This document shows, in pieces, positions 20,463 through 31,400 of a stretch of DNA of 64,000 nucleotides. The stretch is from Arthrobacter sp. (GTDB taxonomy: Bacteria > Actinomycetota > Actinomycetes > Actinomycetales > Micrococcaceae), in assembly GCA_023264815.1 (NCBI GenBank), contig JAHFUZ010000003.1:177970-241969 (forward strand), written 5' to 3'. The position numbers and the translations under genes were made by a program. Under the pieces are notes generated by a model. It worked only from the letters and a program-made list of their open reading frames with translations. It made no database searches and had not been told where the DNA came from. Within the stretch, counting starts at the first letter, position 1, and every line of letters begins with the position of its first letter.

Positions 20463-23062
20463 GGTTCAGTGTGGTTCTTCCTGCCAGGGTTCCGCAGAAC
20501 GGTGGTCTCGTCAGCGTCGGCCGCCGGCGCGCCGGATGCCGTACCCTGCTTCGCAGGACCAGTGCCGCCAGCAACGTCCGGACCGGTCTCCACCCTACCC
20601 GGGGCGGGCGGGCGTCCTGCCGGGTCCTTGGCGGATGGGAGCGGGGGCAGGAGCCGTCCCAGGCGGGCACTGCGCAGATACAGCGCAGACCGGCCGTCGG
20701 CCAGCAGGGACCGCGGCGAGAACCTGGCCCGCTGGCGGCGCCAGAACCCCACGGTCCCGGTCATCTCCTTCAGCGAACCATCCACGATGGTCCAGTACTC
20801 CCGGACCTCGTCTTCGGTGGGCTCACCGGCGCCGAAGATTGAGGCATCGGCGCGGTGCGCCAGCATGGTGGTGGTAGTTCCCGTGGCGGGGAACGCCTCG
20901 GCCACCACCGCGGCGCTTTCGCGGCGGGTTGATCGCGCATCGATTCCCGTGCCCATATCCGTCGCGAGGCTCAGGACTTCGTTCCACCCTCCGCCAACCC
21001 GCTGCGCAGGGTGGCCTTCGGTGAAACGCGCCTTCCGGCGTCGTGATTTCAGGAGCGCGATCAGCAGCAGCGGCAACGCGAGGATGGCCAGCGGAATCAG
21101 CGCAACGCCGATGGCGCCGAGCAGGGCACCCCAGAACAGCCACGGGTTGTTTTTCTTTTCATCCGCGTCCAGCGCATCCGGCGACGAGTCGGCCGGCAGG
21201 TCCACCGGCTCCTGCGGCGGGGGCGGCGGCTGCAGGACCTGCGGCTTGGGCTTGGACTTGTTTTCCGGGTCCGGCGGGATGGGGATGTTGTCCTTGGGCG
21301 GTGTGGGATCGAAACTGACCCAGCCCACACGGTCGAACGCCACTTCCACCCAGGCGTGCACATCCTTGCCCGTGATCCTGAGTTCGCCGGCACCGTTCTC
21401 CGGGCTGGTGGGGTCAGGGTAGAAGCCCATCACCACGCGCGAGGGGATGCCCAGGTGCCGGAGCATCAGGGACATGGACACGGCGTACTGTTCGTCGTCG
21501 CCGAGCATCTGCTTGGCGGTCAGCAGGTTCCGGATGCGGGAGGAGCTGTGGCCGGACACGCTGGGCAGCTGGCCTTCGGTGATCAGGCCGTTGCTGAACG
21601 CTCCGGTCTTCTGGAAGTGCGCCTCGATCTGGCGGACGCGGTCGATCGGGGTAGGCGCATCGGCCGAGAGGTCGTTGGCCTGGGACCCCACCACGGGCGG
21701 GACCTCGAGGGCATCCGGGAGCGTGACCTTTGCGAAGTCGTACTGGGTCAGCTGGCCGTGTTCCAGCTTGGCCGGATCGGACACCTGGACACTGTAGGAA
21801 TCTCCCCTGGACAGGCCCTGGGTAGTCACAGCGGTGTCCGTGCCCGCGTTGAAGTAGAGGCCCGAGGCAGCAGCAGAGGCGCTCTGGTCGAAACTCAGCC
21901 CGGTGGTCTTGCGGCCGCCCGGGACAAAGTAGCCCTGGTAGTCCTCGATGGTGATATCGATCGAGTAGTCGTTGGTGGGCACCACGCTGGAGGTGTCAGC
22001 CAAGGTATTGATGGACTTGGTGTCGCCCACTTTGCTGAAGCTTCCGGAACCGTTCGGGTCCATGTTGTAGTTGGTGCCGTTGAAGGCATCCAGGGCACCC
22101 AGCCGGATCCTGCCGTCGCGCGGCAGGCCCTTGACCACAAACAGCGTGTCATCCTTCTGGTCCTTGACGAAGGTGCGGAAACTCGCCAGGGGCGTGATGT
22201 AGTCCTTGGGATCGAAGGGCGGGACCACCACGTTGCGCAGCACCTTGCGGACGCCGCCGGCGGTGACCAGGGGCGCGGCCACGGCGGTGATGGCCACGCT
22301 GGCGGCAATAACGGCCGCCGCGGTGCCCAGCCTGCGGAGCTTGGCACGCTGCGCGGTGGCCGAATCTGTCTGTGGCCGGTTGACGGATACTTTGCGGGTG
22401 TCGTTGCGCCGCAGCGCGTCCCGGCGGAAGGTTGCCCAGGCGATGGCGACGACGGTCAGTCCAATGCCGCGCTCCACCGTGAGGAAGGCTGCGTTGGTGC
22501 TGAAGGCAATGCCGGTGACAAAGAGCGCCAGCACCGGAAGCAGTGGCCAGTAAGGGCTCTTGAGTCGCCACGTGAGCAGGCCCGCAACCAGCGCGGTGAT
22601 CAGGGAACTCAGGAACGGGACAATCAGCACGCCACCGGCGGTACCCACGGGGACACCCACCGTGAGCATGTCCTTCCACGCGAACACCACGCCCAAAAGG
22701 AGCGTTCGCAGGGAATCCACGCTGGGTACGAAGCCTGCGATGGCGGCATCCGGCACGGCGAGGACGGTGCCCAACACCAGGTAGGCGCCCAGCGCGAGGG
22801 CGGTGGTGATCAGCAGGCCCAGGCGCAGGTGGGCGTTGAGGGCCGCGATGCCGAGCCCCAGGATGATGCCGCCGAATCCTGCGAAGAGGTAGTACGGGTC
22901 GCCGCCGAAACTGAGGCTGAAGCCCAGCAGGCCCAGCCCGAGCAGCACGGTGAGCGCGCCGGCGTCGAGCACAAAATGCCAGGCGGGCTGGCCGTCGGCG
23001 AAGGCTGACCCGTCCTGCCGCCGGGCGGCGGCCCGGGGCCGGAGGCCGGATGCGGAACTCAT
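20459..23062 (-). CDS. TgpA/DUF3488-like membrane protein with transglutaminase fold, catalytic Cys replaced
   Basis: An 867-aa membrane protein. The N-terminal third has about six or seven helices (residues 30-265). An external region with the transglutaminase-like core (about 505-590) follows, then one further helix (about 635-660) and a cytoplasmic tail (DUF4129-like). The His and Asp of the triad are present (KDVHAWVEV, His569; VSFDPTPP, Asp585). The nucleophile position reads GDDEQYA instead of G-x-C-E-x-F/Y-A, giving Asp523 (codon 21494-21496) in place of Cys, so peptidase or transglutaminase chemistry is unlikely. Families of this type often sit with MoxR and DUF58 genes, as here. 4-nt overlaps at both ends. 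Confidence 0.9.
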   Translation of the reverse strand: MSSASGLRPRAAARRQDGSAFADGQPAWHFVLDAGALTVLLGLGLLGFSLSFGGDPYYLFAGFGGIILGLGIAALNAHLRLGLLITTALALGAYLVLGTVLAVPDAAIAGFVPSVDSLRTLLLGVVFAWKDMLTVGVPVGTAGGVLIVPFLSSLITALVAGLLTWRLKSPYWPLLPVLALFVTGIAFSTNAAFLTVERGIGLTVVAIAWATFRRDALRRNDTRKVSVNRPQTDSATAQRAKLRRLGTAAAVIAASVAITAVAAPLVTAGGVRKVLRNVVVPPFDPKDYITPLASFRTFVKDQKDDTLFVVKGLPRDGRIRLGALDAFNGTNYNMDPNGSGSFSKVGDTKSINTLADTSSVVPTNDYSIDITIEDYQGYFVPGGRKTTGLSFDQSASAAASGLYFNAGTDTAVTTQGLSRGDSYSVQVSDPAKLEHGQLTQYDFAKVTLPDALEVPPVVGSQANDLSADAPTPIDRVRQIEAHFQKTGAFSNGLITEGQLPSVSGHSSSRIRNLLTAKQMLGDDEQYAVSMSLMLRHLGIPSRVVMGFYPDPTSPENGAGELRITGKDVHAWVEVAFDRVGWVSFDPTPPKDNIPIPPDPENKSKPKPQVLQPPPPPQEPVDLPADSSPDALDADEKKNNPWLFWGALLGAIGVALIPLAILALPLLLIALLKSRRRKARFTEGHPAQRVGGGWNEVLSLATDMGTGIDARSTRRESAAVVAEAFPATGTTTTMLAHRADASIFGAGEPTEDEVREYWTIVDGSLKEMTGTVGFWRRQRARFSPRSLLADGRSALYLRSARLGRLLPPLPSAKDPAGRPPAPGRVETGPDVAGGTGPAKQGTASGAPAADADETTVLRNPGRKNHTEP

Positions 23063-24390
23063 GCTGCCGCCTTTCGAAGGACGATGGCGAGGTCGGCGAG
23101 GTCGCCGAGGGTCAGGACCGTCAGGTCCGCGATGTTGGCGCGGCCGGGGGCTGCCCCGACCTGGAGGCGGACCGCCAGGCTCCGCACTCCCGGCGGCACG
23201 GACGCCGCGGCCGAGCGGAGCTGGGTGGGGGTCACGTTGCTGCCCACCACAAAGAAGACCACCGAGGCGTTGGGCACGGTGTCGGCCAGCGTCCGGGCGA
23301 GGTCGACGGCGTTGCGGCGCATGGGTGCCCCGTCGATCCTTGTCATGTCGTCCAGCAGGTTGCGGCCGGTTTCGCAGCGAAGCGGCCCCTTCTGCGTCAG
23401 GACGTCGAGTTCGCGCTGTTCGCGGATGGCCTGCCGCCCGATCGAGGCGGCCGCGGAGATGGCCATTTCGAATTCCTGCTCGGACGCGAATTCGTCAGTG
23501 TTGATGGACAGCGAAATGGCCAGGTGGGCGCGCCGGGTTTCTTCGAACTGGCGCACCATCAGCTTGTTGGTCCGGGCGGTGGTCTTCCAGTGGATGTGCC
23601 GGCGGTCATCGCCCGGGACGTAGTCGCGCAGGGCGTGGAAGGACACGTCGGCGCTGGACAGCTCCGTGGTGGGCATGCCTTCAAGGTCGCGGATGAAGCC
23701 GGCCGCGGAACCGGCCAGGGCCACCGTCCGGGGGTGGACGAAGAGGTCCTCCGGCTCGGTCCACATCACCTGGCGGCGGAGCAGGTGCAATGGGTCGGCC
23801 CGGACGGACCGCACGGGACCCACCACAATGACGGCCCGCCGCGCGGTGGGAATGGTGAAGAGGTCCTCATGCACCTGCTGCGGCTTCATCCTGGGGAGGT
23901 GGAAGACTGCCGTGGCGTTGCCAACGGGCAATTCCAGGGCCGCCGGCAGCAGGGGCCGGGTGGAGGTGTTGGAGACGGCGATGCTTCCCACCGCACTGTC
24001 CCCCACGGCCACCCGGGTACGGGCGAGGTCCAGGACCACGCCGTAGGAGGACCGGCCCAGGATGAACCCACTGGCGATCAGGAAGAGGACGAACGCCGCG
24101 ATGGCTGCAGCTTTTGCCTCCTGCCAGCCGAAGGCCTGCCCCGCGGTCCACAGCAGGATTGAGGCGGCAAGAACAGACCAGCCCAGGACGCTGACCACGG
24201 ACAGCACAGGCCACGCGTACTGCAGCCACAGTCCCCGGACCTTTTCCCACGCCGGGGTGAGGGCGAGGCCGGCCGTGCTGGTGGCCTCGGCCCAGACAGA
24301 GGCCGGGTGCAGCCTGGTGGGTGTGCCGTTCCGGTGGAAGGGTTGCCGGAGGCGTTCAGCAAGCCGGGTCAGCGGAGTGCTGCTGGACAT
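23059..24390 (-). CDS. DUF58 domain membrane protein
   Basis: A 443-aa protein with two membrane helices near residues 58-82 and 93-112 and a DUF58 core whose signature FHALRDYVPGDDRRHIHWKT is intact. The downstream region folds like a von Willebrand A domain, but the MIDAS motif is not evident (LAISLSINTDEF). DUF58 proteins are usual partners of MoxR AAA+ ATPases and TgpA-like proteins, forming a chaperone or assembly unit for surface complexes. Its function here is inferred only from this association. It follows the moxR gene by 51 nt and overlaps the next gene by 4 nt. Confidence 0.9.
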   Translation of the reverse strand: MSSSTPLTRLAERLRQPFHRNGTPTRLHPASVWAEATSTAGLALTPAWEKVRGLWLQYAWPVLSVVSVLGWSVLAASILLWTAGQAFGWQEAKAAAIAAFVLFLIASGFILGRSSYGVVLDLARTRVAVGDSAVGSIAVSNTSTRPLLPAALELPVGNATAVFHLPRMKPQQVHEDLFTIPTARRAVIVVGPVRSVRADPLHLLRRQVMWTEPEDLFVHPRTVALAGSAAGFIRDLEGMPTTELSSADVSFHALRDYVPGDDRRHIHWKTTARTNKLMVRQFEETRRAHLAISLSINTDEFASEQEFEMAISAAASIGRQAIREQRELDVLTQKGPLRCETGRNLLDDMTRIDGAPMRRNAVDLARTLADTVPNASVVFFVVGSNVTPTQLRSAAASVPPGVRSLAVRLQVGAAPGRANIADLTVLTLGDLADLAIVLRKAAA

Positions 24391-24441
24391 AGAGGTACCT
24401 TTGTTCGCGCTGAAGGGTGGTGGTCTGGGCCCCGGGGAGCC

Positions 24442-25413
24442 TTAGACGGCGGCGCGCTGCTGCGGTGCGGCGACGTCGGACAGCACCCGGGCCAGGACGG
24501 CCTCGGCGGTGGCGCCGGAGAACTCCGCTTCCGGGTCCATCACGAAGCGGTGGGTCCACACCACGGGGGCCAGTTCCTTGACGTCGTCCGGGAGGACGAA
24601 GTTCCGCCCCTGGCCCGCAGCCCACACCTTCGCAGCCCGGACCATGGCGATGGCGCCACGCACCGAGACACCCAGCCGGGTCTCCGGGGCGTTGCGGGTT
24701 TCCTCGCAAAGCCGGGAGACGTATTCCAGCACAGCCGTGTCCACGTGCACGGTGGCCGCCAGGTCAGCCATGTCCGCCACGGCCTGGGTGGTGATGACGG
24801 CGGTAATTTCCTTGGAACGGTCCTTCAGGTTGTTCCCGCCCAACAGCTGCACCGTGGAGGCGTGGTCCGGGTAGCCAATGGAGGTCTTGATCAGGAAGCG
24901 GTCCAGCTGGGCCTCCGGAAGGCGGTACGTACCGGCCTGCTCGATGGGGTTCTGGGTAGCCATCACCATAAACGGCCGGCCGGCCTCATACGTGACGCCG
25001 TCCACGGTCACCCGGGATTCTTCCATGACCTCCAGCAGCGCCGACTGGGTCTTCGGCGAGGCACGATTGATTTCGTCGGCGAGGACGATGTTGTTAAAGA
25101 TCGGGCCCTTGTGGAACTCGAACTTCTGCGTCTTCTGGTCATAAATGGTCACGCCCGTGACGTCCGAGGGCAACAGGTCGGGCGTGAACTGGATGCGGTT
25201 GTTCGAGCCCTGGACAGTGGCGGCCAGCGCCCGGGCGAGGGACGTCTTGCCCGTCCCCGGAGCGTCCTCAAAGAGCACGTGCCCCTCCGCCAGCATCGCG
25301 GTGAAGGTCAGCCGGATAACGTGTTCCTTGCCCAGCACCGCCTGGCCCACGTTGGCAACGAGCTTCTCAAAAGTGCCTGCAAACCACTCGGCCTGCTCGG
25401 TAGTCATGGTCAT
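24442..25413 (-). CDS. MoxR-family AAA+ ATPase
   Basis: A 323-aa AAA+ chaperone-like ATPase. Walker A is APGTGKTS (Lys56), Walker B is VLADEINRA, sensor 1 is MATQNPIEQAGTYRLPEAQLDRF and the arginine-containing lid follows. MoxR ATPases typically remodel or activate partner proteins with VWA/DUF58 domains. The gene lies directly downstream of the giant surface protein gene and upstream of DUF58. ATG 25413 (MTMTTEQ) is preferred over the ATG at 25425 because the AGAAGG sequence touches the latter and leaves no spacing. Confidence 0.92.
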   Translation of the reverse strand: MTMTTEQAEWFAGTFEKLVANVGQAVLGKEHVIRLTFTAMLAEGHVLFEDAPGTGKTSLARALAATVQGSNNRIQFTPDLLPSDVTGVTIYDQKTQKFEFHKGPIFNNIVLADEINRASPKTQSALLEVMEESRVTVDGVTYEAGRPFMVMATQNPIEQAGTYRLPEAQLDRFLIKTSIGYPDHASTVQLLGGNNLKDRSKEITAVITTQAVADMADLAATVHVDTAVLEYVSRLCEETRNAPETRLGVSVRGAIAMVRAAKVWAAGQGRNFVLPDDVKELAPVVWTHRFVMDPEAEFSGATAEAVLARVLSDVAAPQQRAAV

Positions 25414-25491
25414 GGGATGGTCCATCCTTCTTCTAGGTTCACGGTGTTTGGGGTCCGGTTGCCCGGGCCCCGGTGGTTCTGCGTTTCCGGG

Positions 25492-28400
25492 TCAGCGGTT
25501 CTGCATACCGGCGGGCGGGTTGCAGCCGAGGTTGGACGTGTCGCAGCGGAGCCAGTTGCCGGCGGCCATGCCGCTGGTGAGGTGGTACCAAATGCCGGTC
25601 GGGTTATTGGACGTCTTGTACCAGACCTGGTAGCGGTCCGTAGTCGCGGCCGCCCCTGCGTCCAGCCACTTGCCCTCACCGTTGCATTGCGACGGGTTCC
25701 CGGCAACAAAGCTGTCTGTCCCCTTACGGGGTTCGGTGCAGCTGCGAACGGGGCTGGCCGTGATGCTCCACGACGTGGGTGGCGGCGGCGTCGGGTCGGC
25801 ACCGGAACGCGAGTTGGCGGAGCCTGCAGGACCCGGGTCCACCGTCACAGCCCGGACCTTGAGGTTTCGCTGCTGGTCCCAGCCACCCGCCGCCCGGTCG
25901 TAACGGTTGACCTTGCCCACGTTGATCCAGCCGCCGCCTTCGTAACTCACCTCGTAGTGGCTCAGCGGCCTGCCGTTGGTGGCGGGGTCGTTCCACGTCC
26001 AGTGCACGTCGCCATCACCCTTGGCCGAGGTCCGTCCGTCCACATTGGGCGCATTGGGCGGACCGTAGGGGTTGCCTGTTCCGATGGCCTTGGCGTCGCC
26101 GGAGACGTTGTTCTTCGTGGACGTGGCGATGATCGTGACGGTGATGTCCCGGCCGTTCGTGAGTCCGCCGATGTTCCCGCCGCCGGAAGCAATGCTGCCG
26201 GAGCGGCCGTCCGCGTTGTAGCTGTAGACGATCTCCGATGATGTGGACCCGTTCCGCTGCGTCTCTGACAGCGGCGTGAACGTCACCCTGAGCTGGCCGC
26301 TGACGCCCGTCGCGGTGACCGTTCCGCCGCTCACCTGGCCCGGTTTGCCCGCGGCGCGTATTGGCGCGGATGCCGCGCTGGTCCCGGACGTCCCGGCCTT
26401 GTTGGTAGCGGAGACGGTAAACGTGTAGTCGGCCTCGGAATTGTCCACCGTGACGTTCTGGGTGGTGCCGGAGGTCACGGGCTGCGTCGCCACGACGGCC
26501 CCGCCGCGGAGGGTGGTGAGGGTGTAGGAGGAGACGGCGTCACCATTGTTGTTGGGTGCAGTCCAGCTGACCTTCAGCTGGCTCGTGGATCCCAGCTGTC
26601 CGGCCTGGGAGGCCGAGGGAGCCGACGGCGTGGCCGGTACACCCGCCGGCACCTCGGCTGCCGAGTAGGGGCTCCATTCGGAGGGTTCCTTGGCATCGTT
26701 CCGGGCCAGCACCCGCACTTTATAGGACACACCGTTCTGGAGGCCCTTCCAGACGTAGCTGACGGCGGTCAGGTTCTGGATCTGGGCGTTCTGTCCCGCC
26801 GGCGGGGGCGAAATTTCGAGGTCGTAGGATTTCACCGGCGACCCCTTACTGGCCGGGGCCACCCAGTTCACCGAAAGCTGCTTGTCGCCGAACTTGAGCG
26901 TCGGAGCCAACGGGGTGTCAGGTTTGACATCGGGACGGACTTCGGCCGAGGCGGGTGAACGGTCGGACTCGCCGAACTCGTTGGTGGCCGTCACCTCGAA
27001 CGTGTATTTGGTGTTGTTGACCAGTCCGGTCAGGGTGCAGGTGTTGGCCGGGCAGTCCTGCCTGAAACCGGCACCGTACACCGTGTACTTGGTGATGGGT
27101 GAGCCGCGGTCCGCGGGCGCGTTCCAGGTCAGCAGGGCAGTGCTGTCGCCCACGCTCTGTGCCTGGGGCGTAGTGGGCGCCAGGGGCTTGTCCTTGACCG
27201 TCAGCCGGATCCTGGCCGTGGCCTGCCTGGAAGGTTCACCCGTTTTGTCAGCCACTGTGTAAGAGACCACCATGGCGCCGCTGAATCCCGGAGCTGGGGT
27301 CACCGTGACCGCATCCCCGGCCACCTCCACGTTGCCGCTGCCGGTTTCGGCCGAGGCCGCGATGATCTTCAGGGCCGTCTCGGGGAACGGGTTCGCGTCG
27401 TTGGCCAGGACCCTCACTGTCACCGGCTTTCCGGCCGCGGCGTTGGGGTCGAGGTCGTCGTTGGCCACCGGCTTGGGCCGGTTGGACGCGATGACGGCCA
27501 GCTGGAAGGTTGCGGTGGCTTCCAGGCCCCGCGGATCTGTCGCCCTGACCTGGACTGCTCCTGACGTGCCGGTGGCGGTGGCGCCGTCAACCGAGGTTTT
27601 TAGCATTTTGCCGTCGATGCGGGCGTTGAAGCTGGCCGGGCTGCCGCCCACCAGTTCGTACTTCATGGTGTCCACATCGCCCCGGTCGGGGTCGGAGGTG
27701 AGACGGCTCAGGTCAGTGTCGGCCGACTCCCCCTTGGGCACGTCAATTTTCGCGCCCAGGAGTTCAGGCGGATTGTTGCGGTTGGGGTCCGGAAGGACCT
27801 TGGTGCGGATACTGAGCGTCGACTTCAGGCCGGCCGGGTCATCCGGGCCGGTGCCATCGGTGACCTCGAAGCTGAGCGAGCCCGGCCCCACGTAATCGAC
27901 GCCCGCGGTGTACTTCAGCGAGGTCGCGCTGCCGCCGGTGGGGTCGCCGCCATCCGCGCCGATGAGCTTGATCCGGTCAGTTTGCGTGAGCCGCGGCGTG
28001 CGGCCTTCCCGGACCTTCACCCACTCCTTCAGGTCCACCGTGGCGGACTGGCCCGAAATAACCTCGATGACTTCATCCTTGGCAAGGGTGGGAACCTGTT
28101 GCCCCAGCCCCGGTACCCAGATGATCGCCGTGGATTTCTGCCCGTCCACGTCTTCAACGGTGTAGGGAATCAGCTGCGGCGCCTCGGTGAGGTCCACGAT
28201 CATGTTCCCCTCAGCGCCGGGATGCGCGGTGGTGGCCTCGGTGCTGAGCTTAAGGTTCTCGCCCACACCGTCGGGGTCTTCGTCGTTTTTGAGGACTGGC
28301 ACGTCCACGGCGGTTTTGCCCAGCGTCTGGGCAGAAGTCACCCTGTCGTCGCGGGCAATGGGTGCCTTGAGGGGCACGGCGTTGTCCACCACCACGCGGA

Positions 28401-31400
28401 TGGTGGCCTGGGCGGTAGCCCCGCGGTCGTCGGCGATGGTGTAGCGGAGGTTGACTGTGCCGGCCGCGTTGGGGGCCAGCAGGATGATGCGGCCGCTGGC
28501 CTTGCTGACAGTGGCCTGGAGGGTGGCATCGGCTTCGATGCCGTCAGTGGCAATGCGGATGAGGTCGCCGTCCGGATCGGTGTCGTTGCCGGTGGCGTCG
28601 ACGGCGATCTGCCGTCCCGGACGGACCTTCACCTCGTCGTCGACAGGGGTGGGGTTCTGGTTGGTTTCGCCCCGGGGTGCGATGCCCACGGTCACGGTTC
28701 CGGTGTTGACGGCGCCCTGGCGGTCCACCACCTTGTAGCGGAAGGTGTCCGTCCCGGCGCCGTCACCTGCGGCGGTGAAGTCAATGAAGTTACTGCCCAC
28801 GGTGGCTGTTCCCATGGCAGGGGTGCTGTCGATGCCGGTGAGCTGCACCGAGTCGCCGTCGGGGTCTATCCCGTCCAGCGGCACCGGAATACGCACCGTA
28901 CCCGTGGCCACCACACGGGCGGTAAGGTTCTGCGGCTGCGGCCGGGAGTTCTCCGCACCTTCCAGCGGCAGGATATGAATGGTCACCGCCGCGGCGCTCT
29001 TTTGTCCCTGGGGATCCACCGCGTTGTAGATGGCGCGGACCGTCTTAGGCTGGGCACCGGCGATGAACCGCAGGGTGTTTTCGGAGACGAAGCTCTTGCC
29101 GTCCAGTTCGTCTACTGCCTGCGGCAGGACGGGGTCAACGGTCAGCTCCTGGCCTTGCGGGTGCGTGTCGTTCGCCAGCACGGGGATGGTGACCACGTCG
29201 TTGACGCGGACGTTCACTTCGTCCGGTTTGGGCTGGGGTGCTTCCACGACGGCGGGAGCCGGTACCGGGACCACTGCGACGCTTCCCTTGGCCGACTTCT
29301 TGCCGTTGGACATGGTGTATTCGAAGCGGAACGGCTCCTTGGTGCCCAGGACGTCGGTGATGCGCAGGACGCCGTGATCGATCACGCTGACGGATACGGT
29401 GTTGTTGCCCTCCGGTAGCTGCACGGACTGCAGCACCAGGACGCCGCCTGAGGGGTTTGAGTCGTTGGCCAGCGGGTCCAGGAGGACGCTGCCGCCGGTC
29501 GGCATGAGCGCGACGTCATGCACGGCGACGGGGTCGCCGGAATCGTTGCCGGATTCGACGTCGACGCGGATGAGTCCCTGGCTGCTTTGCGGGCCGTTGC
29601 TGGCGATGTAGGTCAGGTAGACCGGGCCGGGGGTGGTGCTGCGGAAGGTGAAGGTGCCGCCATCGGTGACGGGACCCAGGTCTGCCGGGCCGTTCGCTTC
29701 CACCTGGGCCAGGCGGAGGGCACCGCCGTTGGGGTCGACGTCGTTCTTCAGGGGTGCGATCACCAGGTCCTGGCCCACCACGGCCGTGACGTGGTCGGCG
29801 TTGACTACGGGAGCCAGCGCGCCTGGCGGCTGGACGTTGATCACCACTTTTCCGGTGACCGTGGCGCGGCCGTCCCAGATGGTGACCTCCACGTTCTTCT
29901 TTCCGGCCGTGGCCCCGGAGTCCTGGAAGGTCAGCAGGCCGTCGCGGCGGACTTTGACCTGGTCCTGGTCGTTATCTGCTTGGGCGTCCATCAGGACGAG
30001 GTCGTCGCCGTCGGGATCGGTCCAGTCCGTCAGGATGTTCTGGCTGACGGTTTTGCCCTGCTCCACCAGCATGGTGGTGGGGTCGCCCCCGCGTTTGAAG
30101 GCGGGCGGCCGGTTTTCCTCGTCCCCCACGATGTTCAGGGTGACCGTGCCGCCGGCGGAAAGGCCCCGGCCGTCAGCGGCGTTGTAACTGAACGACTCGG
30201 TGCCGGGCCTGGCGTCCGCCGGGACGGAGATCTGGAATGCCGTGCCGCCGTAGATGCTTTGCAGCGTTCCGGTTTTGGGACCGGAGTCGCCGACGGCGGC
30301 GGTCAGGACGTCGCCGTCGGGGTCGGAATCGTTGTCCAGCACGCTCAGGATGGTGGTGCGGCCCGGGCGGACACCAATAGTGTCCGGCTTGGTTTCCGGC
30401 GGCCGGTTGGGCTTGGTGCGGTCCGGCAGGACGTTGACGGTGTTGTTGTCCGCCGATTCCTGGTCCTGCTCGTCGGATTCGTTCTTGGGTGGAACAACGT
30501 CGTCCCAGTTGTTGACCAGCTGCATGTTCTGGTTCACCAGCCACACATTCCCCGAGTTCACATCGTTCAGGACCACCAGGTCCCGATTCACCCGGAAAAC
30601 ATACGACGGCGACGCACTCGCCTTCGGCACCGCCACGTTCTTATCATCAGCATCATTGACACAGTCACGGACATACTTGTTCGCCCCCGACCACGCCGCA
30701 TGCACACACCCGCCCAACTGCACCGGAGCCGCAGGCACACCCTCACCATCAAAGGTCACAGTCTTCGCCGTCGAACCATCCAACGGCTGCTTCAACAACG
30801 CCTTCCTGGTGGAGACAGCGACAAAATCACTCGCCGGACCACCCTGCTGCAACTCCGCATCCCGCGCATTCTCCAACCGCAGACGCTTCCCGCCAGGCAG
30901 GAACAAATTCCCCGCCGCAGCATCCAACACCACCGGCTTATCCCCCACCACCGTGATCTGCAGATCCCCCGCACCCTTCAACTCACCCCAGGTACTCGAA
31001 TCCGAGGCCACCACTTCTCCGTTGGCGTCGACGGTGGTCACCGTGACCACGCCGGACTTCGGATCCGCCGAATACACCCGGTCATCAGCACCCACCGCCG
31101 ACACCAAACCCTCAGAACCCACCATCACCGGCTCAGAAGACTCCTGATCAAACCCATTCACCGTCGACGGCGAGAGCGCCCACACCTTCCCCGCCGCGGC
31201 GTCGGTGACGGAAATGACCTCAGCACCGAAACTCACATCAGCCGAACCCGGCAACTGCTTATCCCCACCCAGACGCATATTCGCAGGAGAAACCTGATTC
31301 AACGTCGAACCCGTCTCATCATCCACAAACACATCCCCCGCATGCTGGAGAATATCGAACGTCGTACCCGCCGGCGTCACCGCACCATCCAACACCCGCG

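Noticed and set aside
21356..23008. Plus-strand open frame of 550 codons opposite the TgpA-like gene.
   Set aside because: Shadow frame in high-GC DNA. The minus-strand product has clear domains, membrane helices and coupled neighbours.
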